Origin: Cornus controversa
Taxonomy: Eukaryota; Streptophyta; Magnoliopsida; Cornales; Cornaceae
Length of the DNA stretch: 64,000 bases
NCBI GenBank assembly: GCA_026545225.1
Contig: CM048850.1
Coordinates: forward strand, 28,883,797 to 28,947,796
Direction: 5' to 3'
Positions 48,781 through 59,571 of this stretch are shown here, piece after piece (the stretch's first letter is position 1; every line of letters starts with the position of its first letter). Position numbers and translations under genes: made by a program. Below the pieces are notes generated by a model. It was given only the letters and a program-made list of their open reading frames with translations. It was not told the origin of the DNA and did no database searches.

Positions 48781-50400
48781 AGAAGAAGAGTTTAAGTAAC
48801 TTCTTTTGGTATCCAATTATCTTTTGGGTCCATTTTAGTTAATCTTTTGAAAAGTTCCTTTTATAACCAACATCATTTTTTTAATTCTTTTTCTTTTGAA
48901 TGGACACTCAAAGATTTTATGTCCTTTCTTCAAACAAATATTGCAAGCATAATTTGAAAAAGGTGTTTTACATTTTTTGACAAAGGTTTCCTTAAGAGAT
49001 TTTCTTTTCTTAATTAAACATAAATCTTTGTTATGAGGGATATATTCAAGTCATTCTTTAAGAAGAGAGCTGTTTTGCATTCCAAGCATAAGACCTAAAT
49101 TCTCTTTTCTTTCGTAAATTTTGCAAAAATTTAATTTGATCCTCAATAGATTTTATCAAATTTTCATTTTCAATGTCAAGAGCAATTGAAGAGGAATCAT
49201 TTGAAGAGAAATTCTCTTGCTCTTTTTTCAAGGAATCATTTTCATTTTGAAGCTTCAGAAGATTTTGAGAAAGAGAGTGATTTTGACCTTTAAGAGAAGC
49301 ACATTTTAAAACAGTTTTTCTAAGTTCATCATGCAATTCTTTAAAAGCATCTTGTAATTCGTTATGAAAATCAATTAACTCATTATAAAGATGATCATGA
49401 GAATCAATTAACTCATCATAAAGTTGATCTTGAGAATTAAGATTAGGAGTTACCTCTTCTCCAAAAGCCATAAGATAAAAATTTGCCATCATTATCATGG
49501 TATGGTGATTCATCATTGTCACTCCACGTAGCATTCAAGGTCGTTTTCTTCTTATTTTTATCTTTCTTGTATTTGAGAGAATCAATTTTGAAAAGATCGA
49601 GCTTTCCACAATCAAAGCAAATAGGAGTCTCTTTGCTCAAATTATTCTTTGAAGTATGTCCCTAATTATCTCGTCATATAAAGAATTTTCCAAAATTTAT
49701 TAGTGATGAGAGCGAGTTCTTCTTCAACATCACTAAACTCATTATCATCTTCTTTTGCATAAGGCTTGGAGAGCTAGACTCTTCTTTAGTTTAGAGTCTT
49801 CTTCACAACTATTCAATGTGATCTCCCAAGTTAGAAGAAAGCCAAGAAACTCATCTAGATTGAGTTTGTTGAGATCACTGGATTCTTTGATAGCCACCAT
49901 TTGTGCATCCCATTTTGGAGGTAGGCTTTTGAGAAATTTTCTACAAACATCCGAGTTAGAGATTTTTTTACCAACATACATTGAGCCATTAACAATAGAA
50001 GAGAATCTAGTACACATGTCATTAGTTGATTCATTGTCTTTTATAGAGAATAATTCATATTGATGAACGAGAAGATCAATTTTAGATTCTCGAACTTGCT
50101 CGGTTCCTTTATAGGTCACAACTATATCCCAAATTTATTTAGCCATTACAGAAGTGGAGATTCTATTATACTCATTTGCATTTAGAGCACAATTGAGATT
50201 AACTTTGGCCTTGGCATTAATTGAGATGAGTTTACGATCATCTGCATTCCATTCACTCTCAATTTTTGCAACTTTTGTTTCTCCTACGATTTTTATTGGA
50301 ACAAAAGGTCCATTGACAATAACTTGCCAAATTTGATAAGCTTGAAGGAAATCTATCATTCTATTTTTCCAATAGTTATAGTTTGTCCCATCAAACTAAA
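48781..50400 (-). pseudogene. Sirevirus gag, right duplicate
   Basis: 50135-50359 (AYQIWQVIVNG; INAKAKVNLNCALNANEYNR) and 49745-50119 (CTRFSSIVNGSMYVGKK; FLKSLPPKWDAQMVAIKES) are a typical copia UBN2-type gag with one stop between them. 49443-49640 holds the zinc-knuckle remnant CFDCGKLDLFKID, where His and the last Cys are altered. 49058-49534 is a Glu/Asn/Lys-rich, coiled-coil-like tail. It is longer than the left copy at the N-terminus, where that copy has a 220-bp deletion. Confidence 0.85.
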
Positions 50401-50492
50401 GAGGTCTATTATTGGAATGACCGTCTTCATGTTATTGGTTTCCTAAGTGTGCCTTAGATCAACTCTAAGTCTGTTAAGACAAATCTAGAGCT

Positions 50493-50509
50493 GAGGCTCT
50501 GATATTAAT
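50493..50509 (-). other. primer-binding site, right Sirevirus
   Basis: The minus strand reads ATTAATATCAGAGCCTC next to the LTR end, a mutated initiator-methionine tRNA complement. Confidence 0.75.
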
Positions 50510-52064
50510 TGTTACGCAAGTATTGACCTTGGAGGAGGAGGGAGTGAATAAGGTTTAAAGCAAGTCATGCATAAATTTTGACTTTAAAAAGGATATATGA
50601 CCAAAATAAAATCTCCTATTATGCAATATAGGTAAAACAAGCAATTCAAGTAATTCAAGCACAATATAAATGGATAGGGATAGAGAAATCAAACGCCAAT
50701 GACATGATGATTTTTTCAAGGTTCAGAATTCCTACTCCTCGGCTCAAGATCCCTCTTAAGACTTTCCGAATCTAATATGACACCTCCTTATAGGTGGAGA
50801 GCAAAACCTTCTTGCTAAGAGAAACTCCTCCTCCTAGTTTCCTTGGGTCACACTGACCCTTGCTAAATGAACAACCTCTTTTAGATTTCCTTTGGATCAA
50901 ACCGATCACTTTGAGTGGAAAAAGTATTTACAAATATAGCTCACAAAGTAGATTTACAACAAGAAGCTCTCAATAGATATCTCTCAATATAGATGAATAC
51001 ACAAGTGTAAGCTCACAAGACTAGAGTATAAAATGAATTCACAAGTTGAAGCTCAAGTCTATTAAATAATTTTTGCAAGATAGTAGATGAATGTATTGAA
51101 TGCTCAAATTGTGTGTATTAAACTCTCTTTAATGTGTATAAGCATTATATAGGCAGAGCTAGTTGAAGCAAAGTGGTTAGAGTAGTTGGGAGAGTATTAA
51201 ATGCAGAAAAGAGCCATTGGATTCAAAATCTACTAGTATCGGTCAGCTAATAAATTCATCAGTCGGCTGAAGCTACGTTTCTGCCAGTTAAAATAATATT
51301 TCAGCTTCCCTAGTTTTGCACAACCTACTGGAATGAATTCTAGTTTCTACCAGCCATCTGATGGGTTTCATCAACCGGCTGATAACACTGTTTCGGTCGG
51401 CTGAAGCTATGTTTCAGCCGGCTAAAACAATGTTTGAGCTTCACCTATTTTGCACAACTCACTAGAATGTATTCGAGGTTTAGTTAGATAGCTGATGGAG
51501 CCCATCAGGCGACTGAAACTTTATAAGAATGCGAGTTTTTCATTTTTGAGGGGTTTGAATATTCAAACACATTTATAGGTTCATGAAGGTATATGAGTGA
51601 TGTTTAAAACCTATGTTTGATTGATCAAAGATCAAGTATGAGTTGAAAAAATATTTTTATGCATGATATTTGAAATTTTTGAGCTTCATAGGAATTCAAA
51701 TATACTTTGACATAAATTCCTAAGTACTCACCATCCTATCTACCACTTTCTTCAATGTGAATTGATCGGTTGAGCTTTGGATATTTGACTTGCTTGTTTG
51801 AATTACTTTCTTGAACTTGAATGACTTTGTAAACTTGAAAGCTTCTATTTTGACTTTCTTCAATTTCAATACACTTGAACATGTATGTAATATGCTTTTG
51901 AGCTTGAAGTGTTTGGAATTGGATTTGATTCCTTGAGTCTTGTTTTTGAATTTGATCAACTAGCACAACCAGTCAATGTAGACATTAGTGCTGGAAACAC
52001 CATTAATGATTTGTAATCATCAAAATTAATACATTGCCCTTAGGTCAACACCTTTGGGTCAACA
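50510..52064 (-). repeat. Sirevirus 5' LTR, complete (1.55 kb)
   Basis: On the minus strand it starts TGTTGACCCAAAGG and ends CTTGCGTAACA. It holds the CGGTCGGCTGA/CAGCCGGCT motif set at about 51235-51510, including the perfect palindrome AGCCGGCT at 51416-51423, and a T/A-rich U3 start (51661-52064) absent from both 3' LTRs in the window. The short open frames inside have no recognisable product. Confidence 0.85.
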
Positions 52065-52069
52065 TTAAG

Positions 52070-52408
52070 TTTTATTATAAATAGTATAGTTTTAATAATA
52101 AGTTAATTATTTTAGAAAATAGCTAAAATTAGTAGTAATTATAACTTTGTGTTTTTTTTCTCCATTGTAATGACAAATTAATACCAATAATAAAATTAAC
52201 GTAAATGGTATAATTAATATTTTTATAAGAGAAAAAATAATGAAGATAATTTAATAATAAAGAACAAATTTAATAAAAAAGGTAAAATTGTCTTTTGTGA
52301 TAGGTGTGTCCTTAATTGCAACAAATCAATAGTTCAGGAGGGCAATTTGTAATTCAAGAGGGTTATTTGCAAAAAAACAATAGTTTGGGATTTTTTTGCA
52401 TTTTACCC
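52070..52408. mobile_element. MULE-like element, right arm
   Basis: The sequence right of the Sirevirus 5' LTR ends ...TTTTTTTGCATTTTACCC followed by TTAATTAA. This is the inverted counterpart of the left arm at 32010 and 42621. Only one right arm exists, as expected if only the left part of the nest was duplicated. Confidence 0.6.
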
Positions 52409-52661
52409 TTAATTAAATAAAACTACGAATTAATTCTTATTTCACACTAAAAATAATAAGTCTTATGAAATTTTAGCGACACTGAAATCCTAATTTTTCA
52501 TAAATATTCCAAACAAAGTCTATAACTAATACAATTATAGAATGTTGTTTAACTATTTTTTCCCTCAAAATTTCAAACAATTGTGCTAGAAAATTGATTG
52601 AATAATTTTTTTTTAAAAAAAAATTTCAAATTCACATTAGTTTATTTCTGAAAGTAAATTT

Positions 52662-53230
52662 TGTAATACCTCGCTCCAACACATGGTATAATATTGTCCA
52701 CTTTGGGCCTAAGCCCGCACGATTTTGCTCTTGAGTTTTACCCCAAAAGACCTCATACCATTTGAAGAGAACATACTACATATAAGCACATCCCCTTTTT
52801 CACACCCAGGCAATGTGGGATTGAGCACCCTGTACCCTGTTAGTGTGGTAGCTCAGCCCAGTGTCTGTCTTCGCACCCGCCGACTCACACCCGCCCACAA
52901 GGGTTACTACAATCCGCCCCCTAGGAGGCCCGATGTTCTCGTTGGCACACTTCCGGCTGGGTTCAGGCTCTGATATCAACTATAATACCCCGCTTAAACA
53001 CATGGTATGATATTGTCCGCTTTGGGCCTAAGCCCGCATGGTTTTGCTCTTGAGTTTTACCCCAAAAGGCCTTATACCATTTGAAGAGAACATACTACAT
53101 ATAAGCATATCCCCTTTTCCACATCCAGGCGATGTGGGATTGAGCACCCTGTACCCTGTCAGTGTGGTAGCTCAGCCCAGTGTCTGTTTTCGCACCCGCC
53201 CACTCACACCTACCCATAAGGGTTACTACA
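52662..53230 (-). mobile_element. complete TRIM retrotransposon, TSD AATTT
   Basis: Two 250-bp LTRs (52662-52911 and 52981-53230) flank a 69-bp internal region. On the minus strand the upper LTR is followed by a primer-binding site (TGATATCAGAGCC, near 52968-52980), and a CTAGGGGGCGGAT polypurine tract precedes the lower LTR. AATTT occurs at 52657-52661 and 53231-53235, a perfect 5-bp duplication. There is no coding capacity, so mobilisation needs proteins from an autonomous element. It is the same family as the composite insertion at 56820-58045, sharing CATGGTATGATATTGTCC and GATGTGGGATTGAGCAC. Confidence 0.93.
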
Positions 53231-53399
53231 AATTTGAAATAGTTTGTTAAATGTTTAGGAGTATTAATTTTAGAAACAATTAGTATTTTTCTTTCTTAGT
53301 AGATATTAGTTACAAAATAATGAAAGTAAATAGAGAATTTTATTTTTTAGTGAGAAAACGTAATTTAGTCGAAAGGAAAGATACTAAAAAAAAATGTTC

Positions 53400-53545
53400 A
53401 GTTTTATAACACTGTTGTTTAAATAACTTGTTTCTCTCTTCACTTTTCTCTCTCTATATATATATATTGATGATGTATTATACACATTTTTATAACACTG
53501 TTATTTAAATAAATTGTTTCTCTCTTCACTTTTCTCACAAAATTT
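53400..53545. repeat. two-unit direct repeat (~85 bp)
   Basis: TTTATAACACTGTT(G/A)TTTAAATAA followed by TTGTTTCTCTCTTCACTTTT occurs at about 53402-53450 and 53488-53538, separated by a TA run. Confidence 0.8.
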
Positions 53546-53625
53546 TAAATCACATTTTTGTTTTTATTTTATTTTCTCTGCTTTGTCCCACTTCCGTTCC
53601 TATTTTGCTAAATATACATAGATTT

Positions 53626-53871
53626 TAACTGCAGATTAAATCAACTGCTTAGTTTTAGCAACTTATTTTTGACTTATTCTTTTTTATCTTTGTTTTATTT
53701 AAAAAAATGTTTATTAACTGTATATAACAGATCAAGGATTTAGTTTCAACAACTCTAATTTATTAGATCTGCAACAAACCTTTCGTTGCTCTCTTGTTGT
53801 ATATATATACACTTATTCTGATCAATAAAGAACAAAGAAAAATGAGAGTTCATTCCTTCCAAATTCTGTCA
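53626..53871 (+). repeat. copia 5' LTR
   Basis: TAACTGCAG...AATTCTGTCA, ends weakly inverted (TAACAG in the 3' LTR against CTGTCA). A TATATATATACAC stretch near 53800 and AATAAAG near 53825 may serve as promoter and polyadenylation signals. Confidence 0.9.
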
Positions 53872-53883
53872 TGGTATCAGAGC
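53872..53883 (+). other. primer-binding site, copia element
   Basis: TGGTATCAGAGC immediately follows the 5' LTR, a perfect complement of the plant initiator-methionine tRNA 3' end. Confidence 0.95.
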
Positions 53884-53933
53884 ATCTTTAAGAGATAGCC
53901 AATCCATTTTTTTTTCTTTTCTTTTGAACAGCC

Positions 53934-54715
53934 ATGACCACCAGCTTAACTCCCATCACCGTTCAAAACACCAATGACACTCATAGCACCCTCATCACCA
54001 TTAACGTGGCTGCACAAACCCCTCTTAAACTCACCTCAAGCAACTACATCTCCTGAAAGTTGCAATTTCAAATCTTGTTCATTGGCTATGATCTCCTAGG
54101 CTATATTAATGGATCAAAACCATGTTTAGCAGCCACCTTCACCCAAAATAACACTACAGTACCTAATCCAGATTATATCATTTAGATTCGACAAGACCAA
54201 CTAATCCTTAATGCCATCATTGGCTCCCTCTCCCTAACAATTATCTCATTTATTGCTCAAGCCCAACTGCTCGTGAAGCATGGAACATCTTGGCCACCAC
54301 ATATGCTAAACCAAATCGAGTACGTATCAAACAGGTTAAAAGTCGCTTAAAGAAAATCACAAAGGGTCCTAAAAGTGTCACTGAATTTTTGCAGGCAATA
54401 AAAGTATGAGCTGATGAACTCTTTTCTTGGAGCACCACTTGAAGCAGATGATCTTATAGGGAAAATAGTAGATAGACTCGGTGATGAATACAAGGAATTA
54501 GTTCATGCTGTTCAAGCCAGAGATACCCCAATAACCTTTGAAGAGCTTCATGAAAAGTTGCTCAACTTTGAAGCATTAGTGCTGACCACTAAACCAAAAT
54601 CATCTTATTTTCCTACTACAACAAATCCAACCAGCAGACACACAACAAATTGGCGCCAATCCTCAACCTTTGGCTTTATAACACCTCCTGGCGACCCTCT
54701 AACAATAATATAAAT
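53934..54715 (+). pseudogene. copia gag
   Basis: It opens at the ATG at 53934 (MTTSLTPITVQN), 51 bases after the primer-binding site, and runs with in-frame stops and at least one frameshift to 54713. The last open part is 54414-54713 (LIGKIVDRLGDEYKELVHAV; LHEKLLNFEAL), typical of copia capsid sequence. A zinc knuckle CQICRIQGHTAKRC follows at about 54788-54830 in the next segment. Confidence 0.85.
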
Positions 54716-56814
54716 CGATTCTCAACATCAATAGGTGGCAAACCAACATATACTCCAAGAAATTGACCTTCCCGTCCATATCTCGGATACTGCCAAATAT
54801 GTAGGATACAAGGCCACACTGCAAAGAGATGTCTTTAACTCAGGCTAATACCCATTCCACCATCCACAAACTCTAGTACCCCAATAAATTATCCTACAAC
54901 ACAATGGCAACCAAGGGCCCATTATGCTGCTAGTTCTACAAACACTACCAATCCATCATGGCTCTTGGACAGTGGTGCCTCTCACCATGTTACATCTGAC
55001 CTCACAAATCTCTCAATACACACTCCATACAATGGCTCAAATGACATTATGATTGGAGATGGCTTGGGTTTCCCAATCACTCATACCAGTTCAACCTTTC
55101 TCATCACTTCTAAAAACATTTTTCAATTAAACAATGTTTTATGTGTTCCTGATATGAAAAAAAATTTAATCTCAATTTCATAATTCTATAACACAAACAA
55201 AGTTTCAATTGAATTCTTATTATCTACTTTTCTTGTGAAGGAACTTCGTATGAGGGCAACACTTCTGAAGGGCAAAACTAAAGATGGTGTCTATGAGTGG
55301 TCAGTATCATCTCCACTTATTACATTTTCTAGCATAAAGACTTCTGCATCTGAGTGGCATCATAGATTAGGACATCCAACTTTTTTCACTCTAAAACACA
55401 TTATTTCCAGTAATAAACTAGGCTTAAATTCTTATGTGTTAGCTGATTTTTCTTGTAATGCTTGCCTGTGTGATAAAAGTTATAAATTCTCATTCTCCAA
55501 ATCCACACTTGTCTCTACTCACCCTCTTGAAACTATATTTTCTGATGCTTGGACCTCACCAATAATTTTAAATGGTTTTAAATACTACATAATTTTTGTT
55601 GACCACTTTACTAGATATATCTGGTTTTACCCCATTAAGCAAAAATCAGAAGCCAAACCTATTTTTATTAGATTTAAAACCATTGTTGCAAAAGTACTTT
55701 GACAAAAAATAAAAACACTATACTCTGATAATGGTGGCGAATACATAGCCCTTGCCAATTTTCTTGCAGCCCATGGAGTTTCCCATCTCACTACCCCACC
55801 CCACACACCTGAACATAATGGCTTTTCTGAAAGAAGACATCTTTACATTGTTGAAACTGGTTTAGCCTTACTCTCTCATGCATCTATTCCTCTAACTTAT
55901 TGGAGTCATGCTTTTGCCACTACGATTTACTTAATTAATTGCATGCCGACCCCTACCCGCAATCTTTCTTCTCTATATGAAACTATTTTTAGGATTACAC
56001 CTAACTACTCCAAACTAAAAATATTTGGTTGCCTCTGTTATCCATGGCTTAGACCATATACAACTCACAAATTAGAGTCTCGTTCCAAACCATGTGTCTT
56101 TCTAGGATATTCTCAAACTCAAAGTGCCTACCATTGTCTCAATCCATCAATTTCCAAAATCTATGTCTCTCGTCATGTCATGTTTGTTGAATCTTTATTT
56201 CCTTTCACCAACCTATCACAACAATTACCCTGTCCCCAATCCACTTCTATTGCTACTTGGATTCCCCCACCAATTCAAGTATCCTCATTACCCCTATTAC
56301 CACCACTCAATTCACCATCTGCAGGAGATGCTCCTCCACAATTGCCCAGCGAAGATCCATCACCAACCTCCTTGCCTGACTCCATACTTACCTCAAATTT
56401 GCCTGAACGTGCCCCTCAAAACAATTCACATCTGCCTACACCACAAAATATTCCACAAACTACCCACATAATGACCACTCGAGCCAAGAACAACAATCAC
56501 AAACCCTTCAAAAAAATGAACCTATACATTCAATTAACCTAATTCAATGACCTTGAACCAACCACAATGACCTAAGTCCTCAAAGATCATAACTACCACC
56601 AAGCAATGTCCGAGGAGTATGATGCATTAGTTAAAAATGGGACATGGGAGTTGGTACCACCTGACACAAATCAAAACCTTGTTGGATGTAAGTGAATTTT
56701 TAGAACTAAATACAAGTCTGATGGTTCTATTGACAGGTTCAAAGCTCGTCTAGTTACAAAGGGCTTTCACCAAAGACATGGAATAGATTACAATGACATG
56801 TTCAGCCCTTTGGT
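54716..56814 (+). pseudogene. copia protease, integrase and RT N-terminus
   Basis: Protease: 54965-55183 (DSGASHHVTSDL, with the DSG active-site motif). Pre-integrase zinc motif and integrase start: 55235-55702 (HHRLGHPTFF; CNACLCDKS; FSDAWTSP with the first catalytic Asp; VDHFTRYIWFY). The second Asp is in LYSDNGGEY (near 55725) and the Glu in PEHNGFSERRH (near 55810), so the Asp-Asp-Glu triad is still encoded. 55943-56542 is the integrase C-terminus (KIFGCLCYPWLRPY) plus a proline-rich linker. The RT begins near 56600 and is cut at 56814. Stops lie at several points. Confidence 0.88.
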
Positions 56815-56819
56815 TAAAC

Positions 56820-58045
56820 TATAACAGCCCGTTCCACCACATGGTATGATATTGTCCACTTTGGGCCTAAGCCCATAGAGTTTTGCTCTTGAGTTTTACC
56901 CTAAAAGGCTTCATACCATTTGGAGAGATCACACTACATATAAGCACATCCCTTTCTCCGTACCCAGGCGATGTGGGATTGAGCACCCCATAGCCTACCA
57001 GTGTGGTAGCTCACCCAGCGTCTCTCGCACCCCCCCACATCACACTCGCTCATAAGGGTCACCATAATCCACCCCCTTAGGAGGCTCAACATCCTCGTCG
57101 ACACACTTCCGGTTGGGTTTAGCTCTGACACCATTTATAACAGCCCGCTCCACCTGATGGTATGATATTATCTGCTTTGGGCCTAATCCTGCACTGTTTT
57201 GCTCTTGAGTTTTACTCTAAAAGATCTCATACCATTTGGAGAGAACACACTACATATTAAGCACATTCTCTTCTCCACACCCAGGTGATGTGGGATTGAG
57301 CACATTGTAGCCTGCCAGTGTGGTAGCTCACCTAGTGTCTCTCGCACCCGCCCACAAGGGTCACCACAATCCACCCCTCTTAGGAGGTCTAACGTCCTCG
57401 TCAGCACACTTTTGACTGGGTCCAGCTCTGATACCATTTGTAACAGCCCGCTCCACCTGATGGTATGATATTATCCACTTTGGGGCTAAGCCCAGATAAT
57501 TTTTCTCTTAGGTTTTACCCCAAAAGGTCTCATACCATTTGGAGAGAACACACTACATATTAAGCACATCTCCCTCTCCACACCCAGACGATGTGGGATT
57601 GAGCACCCTGTAGCTTGCCAGTGTGGTAGCTCGCCTAGTGTATCTTGTACTCACTTATATCACACCCGCCTACAAGGGTCACCACAATGGCTTAGGCCAA
57701 AAGCGGACAATATCATACCATATGGGTGGAGCGGGCTGTTACAAATAGTATCAGAGCCGGGCCTAGCCAGAAGTGTGTCGACGAGGACGTCAGGCCTCCT
57801 AAGAGGGGTGGATTATGGTGACCCTTATGGGTGGGTGCGAGAGACATTGGGTGAGCTACCACACTGGCAAGCTATGGGTGCTCAATCCCACATTGCTTGG
57901 GTGTGGAGAAGGGGATGTACTTAATATGTAGTGTGTTCTCTCCAAATGGTATAAGGCCTTTTGGGGTAAAACCTAAGAGAAAAATCGTACGGGCTTAGGC
58001 CCAAAGCCGATAGTATCATACCATCAGGTGGAGCGGGCTGTTATA
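56820..58045. mobile_element. composite TRIM array, five LTRs in two orientations, TSD TAAAC
   Basis: The insertion begins TATAACAGCCCG, ends CGGGCTGTTATA and is flanked by TAAAC at 56815-56819 and 58046-58050. Minus-oriented part: LTR a 56820-57066, internal, LTR b 57136-57368, internal, LTR c 57439-57686. Plus-oriented part: truncated LTR d 57687-57743, primer-binding site and internal 57744-57813 (AGTATCAGAGCC), LTR e 57814-58045. The head-to-head arrangement and the single target duplication suggest that it integrated as one unit or that a TRIM rearranged afterwards. No coding capacity. Same family as 52662-53230. Confidence 0.9.
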
Positions 58046-58050
58046 TAAAC

Positions 58051-59318
58051 CAAACACCATTCGTGTTCTGCTCAATATCGTTGTAAGTCGTGGCTGGTCC
58101 TTAAGACAACTTGATGTAAAAAATATTTTCCTTCAATGTAATCTCAAAGAAAATGTATACATATCCAAGCCACCAGGTTTTGTTCATAAAGATAACCCAA
58201 CACATGTCTGCAAGCTTAGAAAAGCCATCTATGGCTTGAAACAAGCTCCTAGGGCATGGTATCAGGAACTTAAAAATTTTATTCTTTCCTCTGATTTAAG
58301 AATTCATATGCTGATGCTTCTCTCATTGTTTTCAATGTTGACAGTCATATTCTATATCTCATTGTTTACGTTAATGACATAATCCTTATGGGTAATAATC
58401 CTACCATGGTCGATCGATTTGTGACTATTCTTGCTCAGTGATTTTTCATTAAAGATCTTGGGTTCTTAACTTATTTTCTGGGTGTAGAAGTTTTCCCCAA
58501 CAAAAATGGTGTGCTACTATCTCAAATACGTTATATTCTGGACATCTTAACCCAAACTCAAATGCACGTAGCCAAACCTATTCTCACTCTAATGCCAACC
58601 AGTCCTTCTCTTACGCTACACTCGGGCTCTTCTTTATCAGATCCTTCTTAGTACAGAACAGTAATAGGCAACCTTCAATATTTACTCATTACAAGGCCAA
58701 ACATTGCCTTTGTTGTTAACAAGTTGTCCCAGTACATGCATTATCCAACCACTGAGCATTGGTCATATGTAAAGTGCCTTTTACGTTATTTAGTTGGAAC
58801 CATTAATGATGGCTTACAAATTTATCATGATTCCTCTCTTAGTTTGCATATTTTTTCTGATGTTGATTGGGTAGGAGACAAAGACACTTTTTCATCCACA
58901 GGTGCTTATGTTGTTTATCTTGGAAAAAATCTATTGTCTTAGAGTTCTAAAAAGCAAAAGATTGTTACTAGATCTTCCACCAAGCCAGAATATCGCTCAA
59001 TTGCAAACACTGCTGCTAAATCAAATGGATTTGCTAGCTACATTCAAATCTTGGCATTATGCTTCCCTACTATCTAGTAATATATTGTGATAACATTAGG
59101 GCCAATCAATTATGTTCAAATCCAGTTTTTCATTCAAGAATGAAGTATGTTGCCATTGATTTTCATTTTATTAGAGATCAAGTTCAAAATGGTGCTCTTT
59201 GTGTTGCTCATCTTTCTTCTGAAGATCAAATCGTTGATGCACTCGAAAAGCCTCTTCCTCACCAACGATTTCTTCAACTCAAATTCAAGATTGGACTACT
59301 CTCCCGAGCTCCATCTTG
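58051..59318 (+). pseudogene. copia RT (remainder) and RNase H
   Basis: After the TRIM array the RT resumes in the same sense (RGWSLRQLDVKN; NPTHVCKLRKAIYGLKQAPR) and frameshifts near 58300. The catalytic box reads YVNDII near 58370 instead of YVDD, a further inactivating change. RNase H: 58724-58942 (FSDVDWVGDKDTFSSTGAYV). Its C-terminus is in 59059-59319 (HFIRDQVQNGALCVAHLSSE), ending just before the polypurine tract. Confidence 0.87.
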
Positions 59319-59326
59319 AGGGGGCA
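59316..59326 (+). other. polypurine tract, copia element
   Basis: TTGAGGGGGCA directly precedes the 3' LTR start TAACAGCAG, matching the usual position for plus-strand priming. Confidence 0.85.
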
Positions 59327-59571
59327 TAACAGCAGATTAAATCAACTTCTTAGTTTTAGCAACTTATTTTTGACTTATTCTTTTTATTTTTGTTTTATTT
59401 AAAAAAATGTTTATTAGCTGTACATAACAGATCTAGGATTTAATTTCAACAACTTTGATTTATTAGATCTACAACAAACCTTTCATTGCTCTCTTGTTGT
59501 ATATATATACACTTATTCTGATAAATAAAGAACACAAAAAAATGAGAGTTCATTCCTTCCAAATTCTGTCA
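59327..59571 (+). repeat. copia 3' LTR
   Basis: 245 bp, TAACAGCAG...AATTCTGTCA, aligned end to end with the 5' LTR with about 15 differences by eye, followed by GATTT. Confidence 0.92.

Larger units (their letters stand above)
42003..50620. repeat. segmental duplication, right copy
   Basis: It repeats the order MITE (42128-42555), MULE arm (42621-43087) and Sirevirus (from 43088) seen from 31405. It is about 2 kb shorter because it lacks the internal tandem duplication of the left copy. Unlike the left copy it continues through a complete 5' LTR into the right arm of the host MULE. Confidence 0.85.
43088..52064 (-). mobile_element. Sirevirus-type Ty1/copia element, right duplicate
   Basis: Same order as the left duplicate but with one copy of each domain and a complete 5' LTR. 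Borders are TGCTACCC at 43088 (after ATAAG) and GGTCAACA at 52064 (before TTAAG), a 4 of 5 match for the target duplication. All ORFs carry stops or frameshifts. It shares with the left duplicate the stop before YIDD, the RT/RNase H rearrangement and the truncated 3' LTR. Confidence 0.88.
53626..59571 (+). mobile_element. Ty1/copia element (Ale/RE1-like), TSD GATTT
   Basis: Complete in outline: 246-bp 5' LTR, primer-binding site, gag, protease, integrase, RT, RNase H, polypurine tract and 245-bp 3' LTR. GATTT is duplicated at 53621-53625 and 59572-59576. Short LTRs and the RT style ([40 protein letters not shown]) fit the Ale/RE1 group. The coding region is broken by stops and frameshifts and by a 1,226-bp composite TRIM at 56820-58045. 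I count by eye about 15 differences between the two LTRs, so the insertion is not recent. Confidence 0.93.

Noticed and set aside
52725..53250. Two similar plus-strand open frames (82 and 70 codons)
   Set aside because: They lie inside the two LTRs of the TRIM on the opposite strand. Their similarity reflects LTR identity, not a gene family.
53872..53883. tRNA-gene-like match
   Set aside because: TGGTATCAGAGC is the retroelement primer-binding site. No cloverleaf follows. The same holds for 10251, 41866, 50493 and the TRIM sites.
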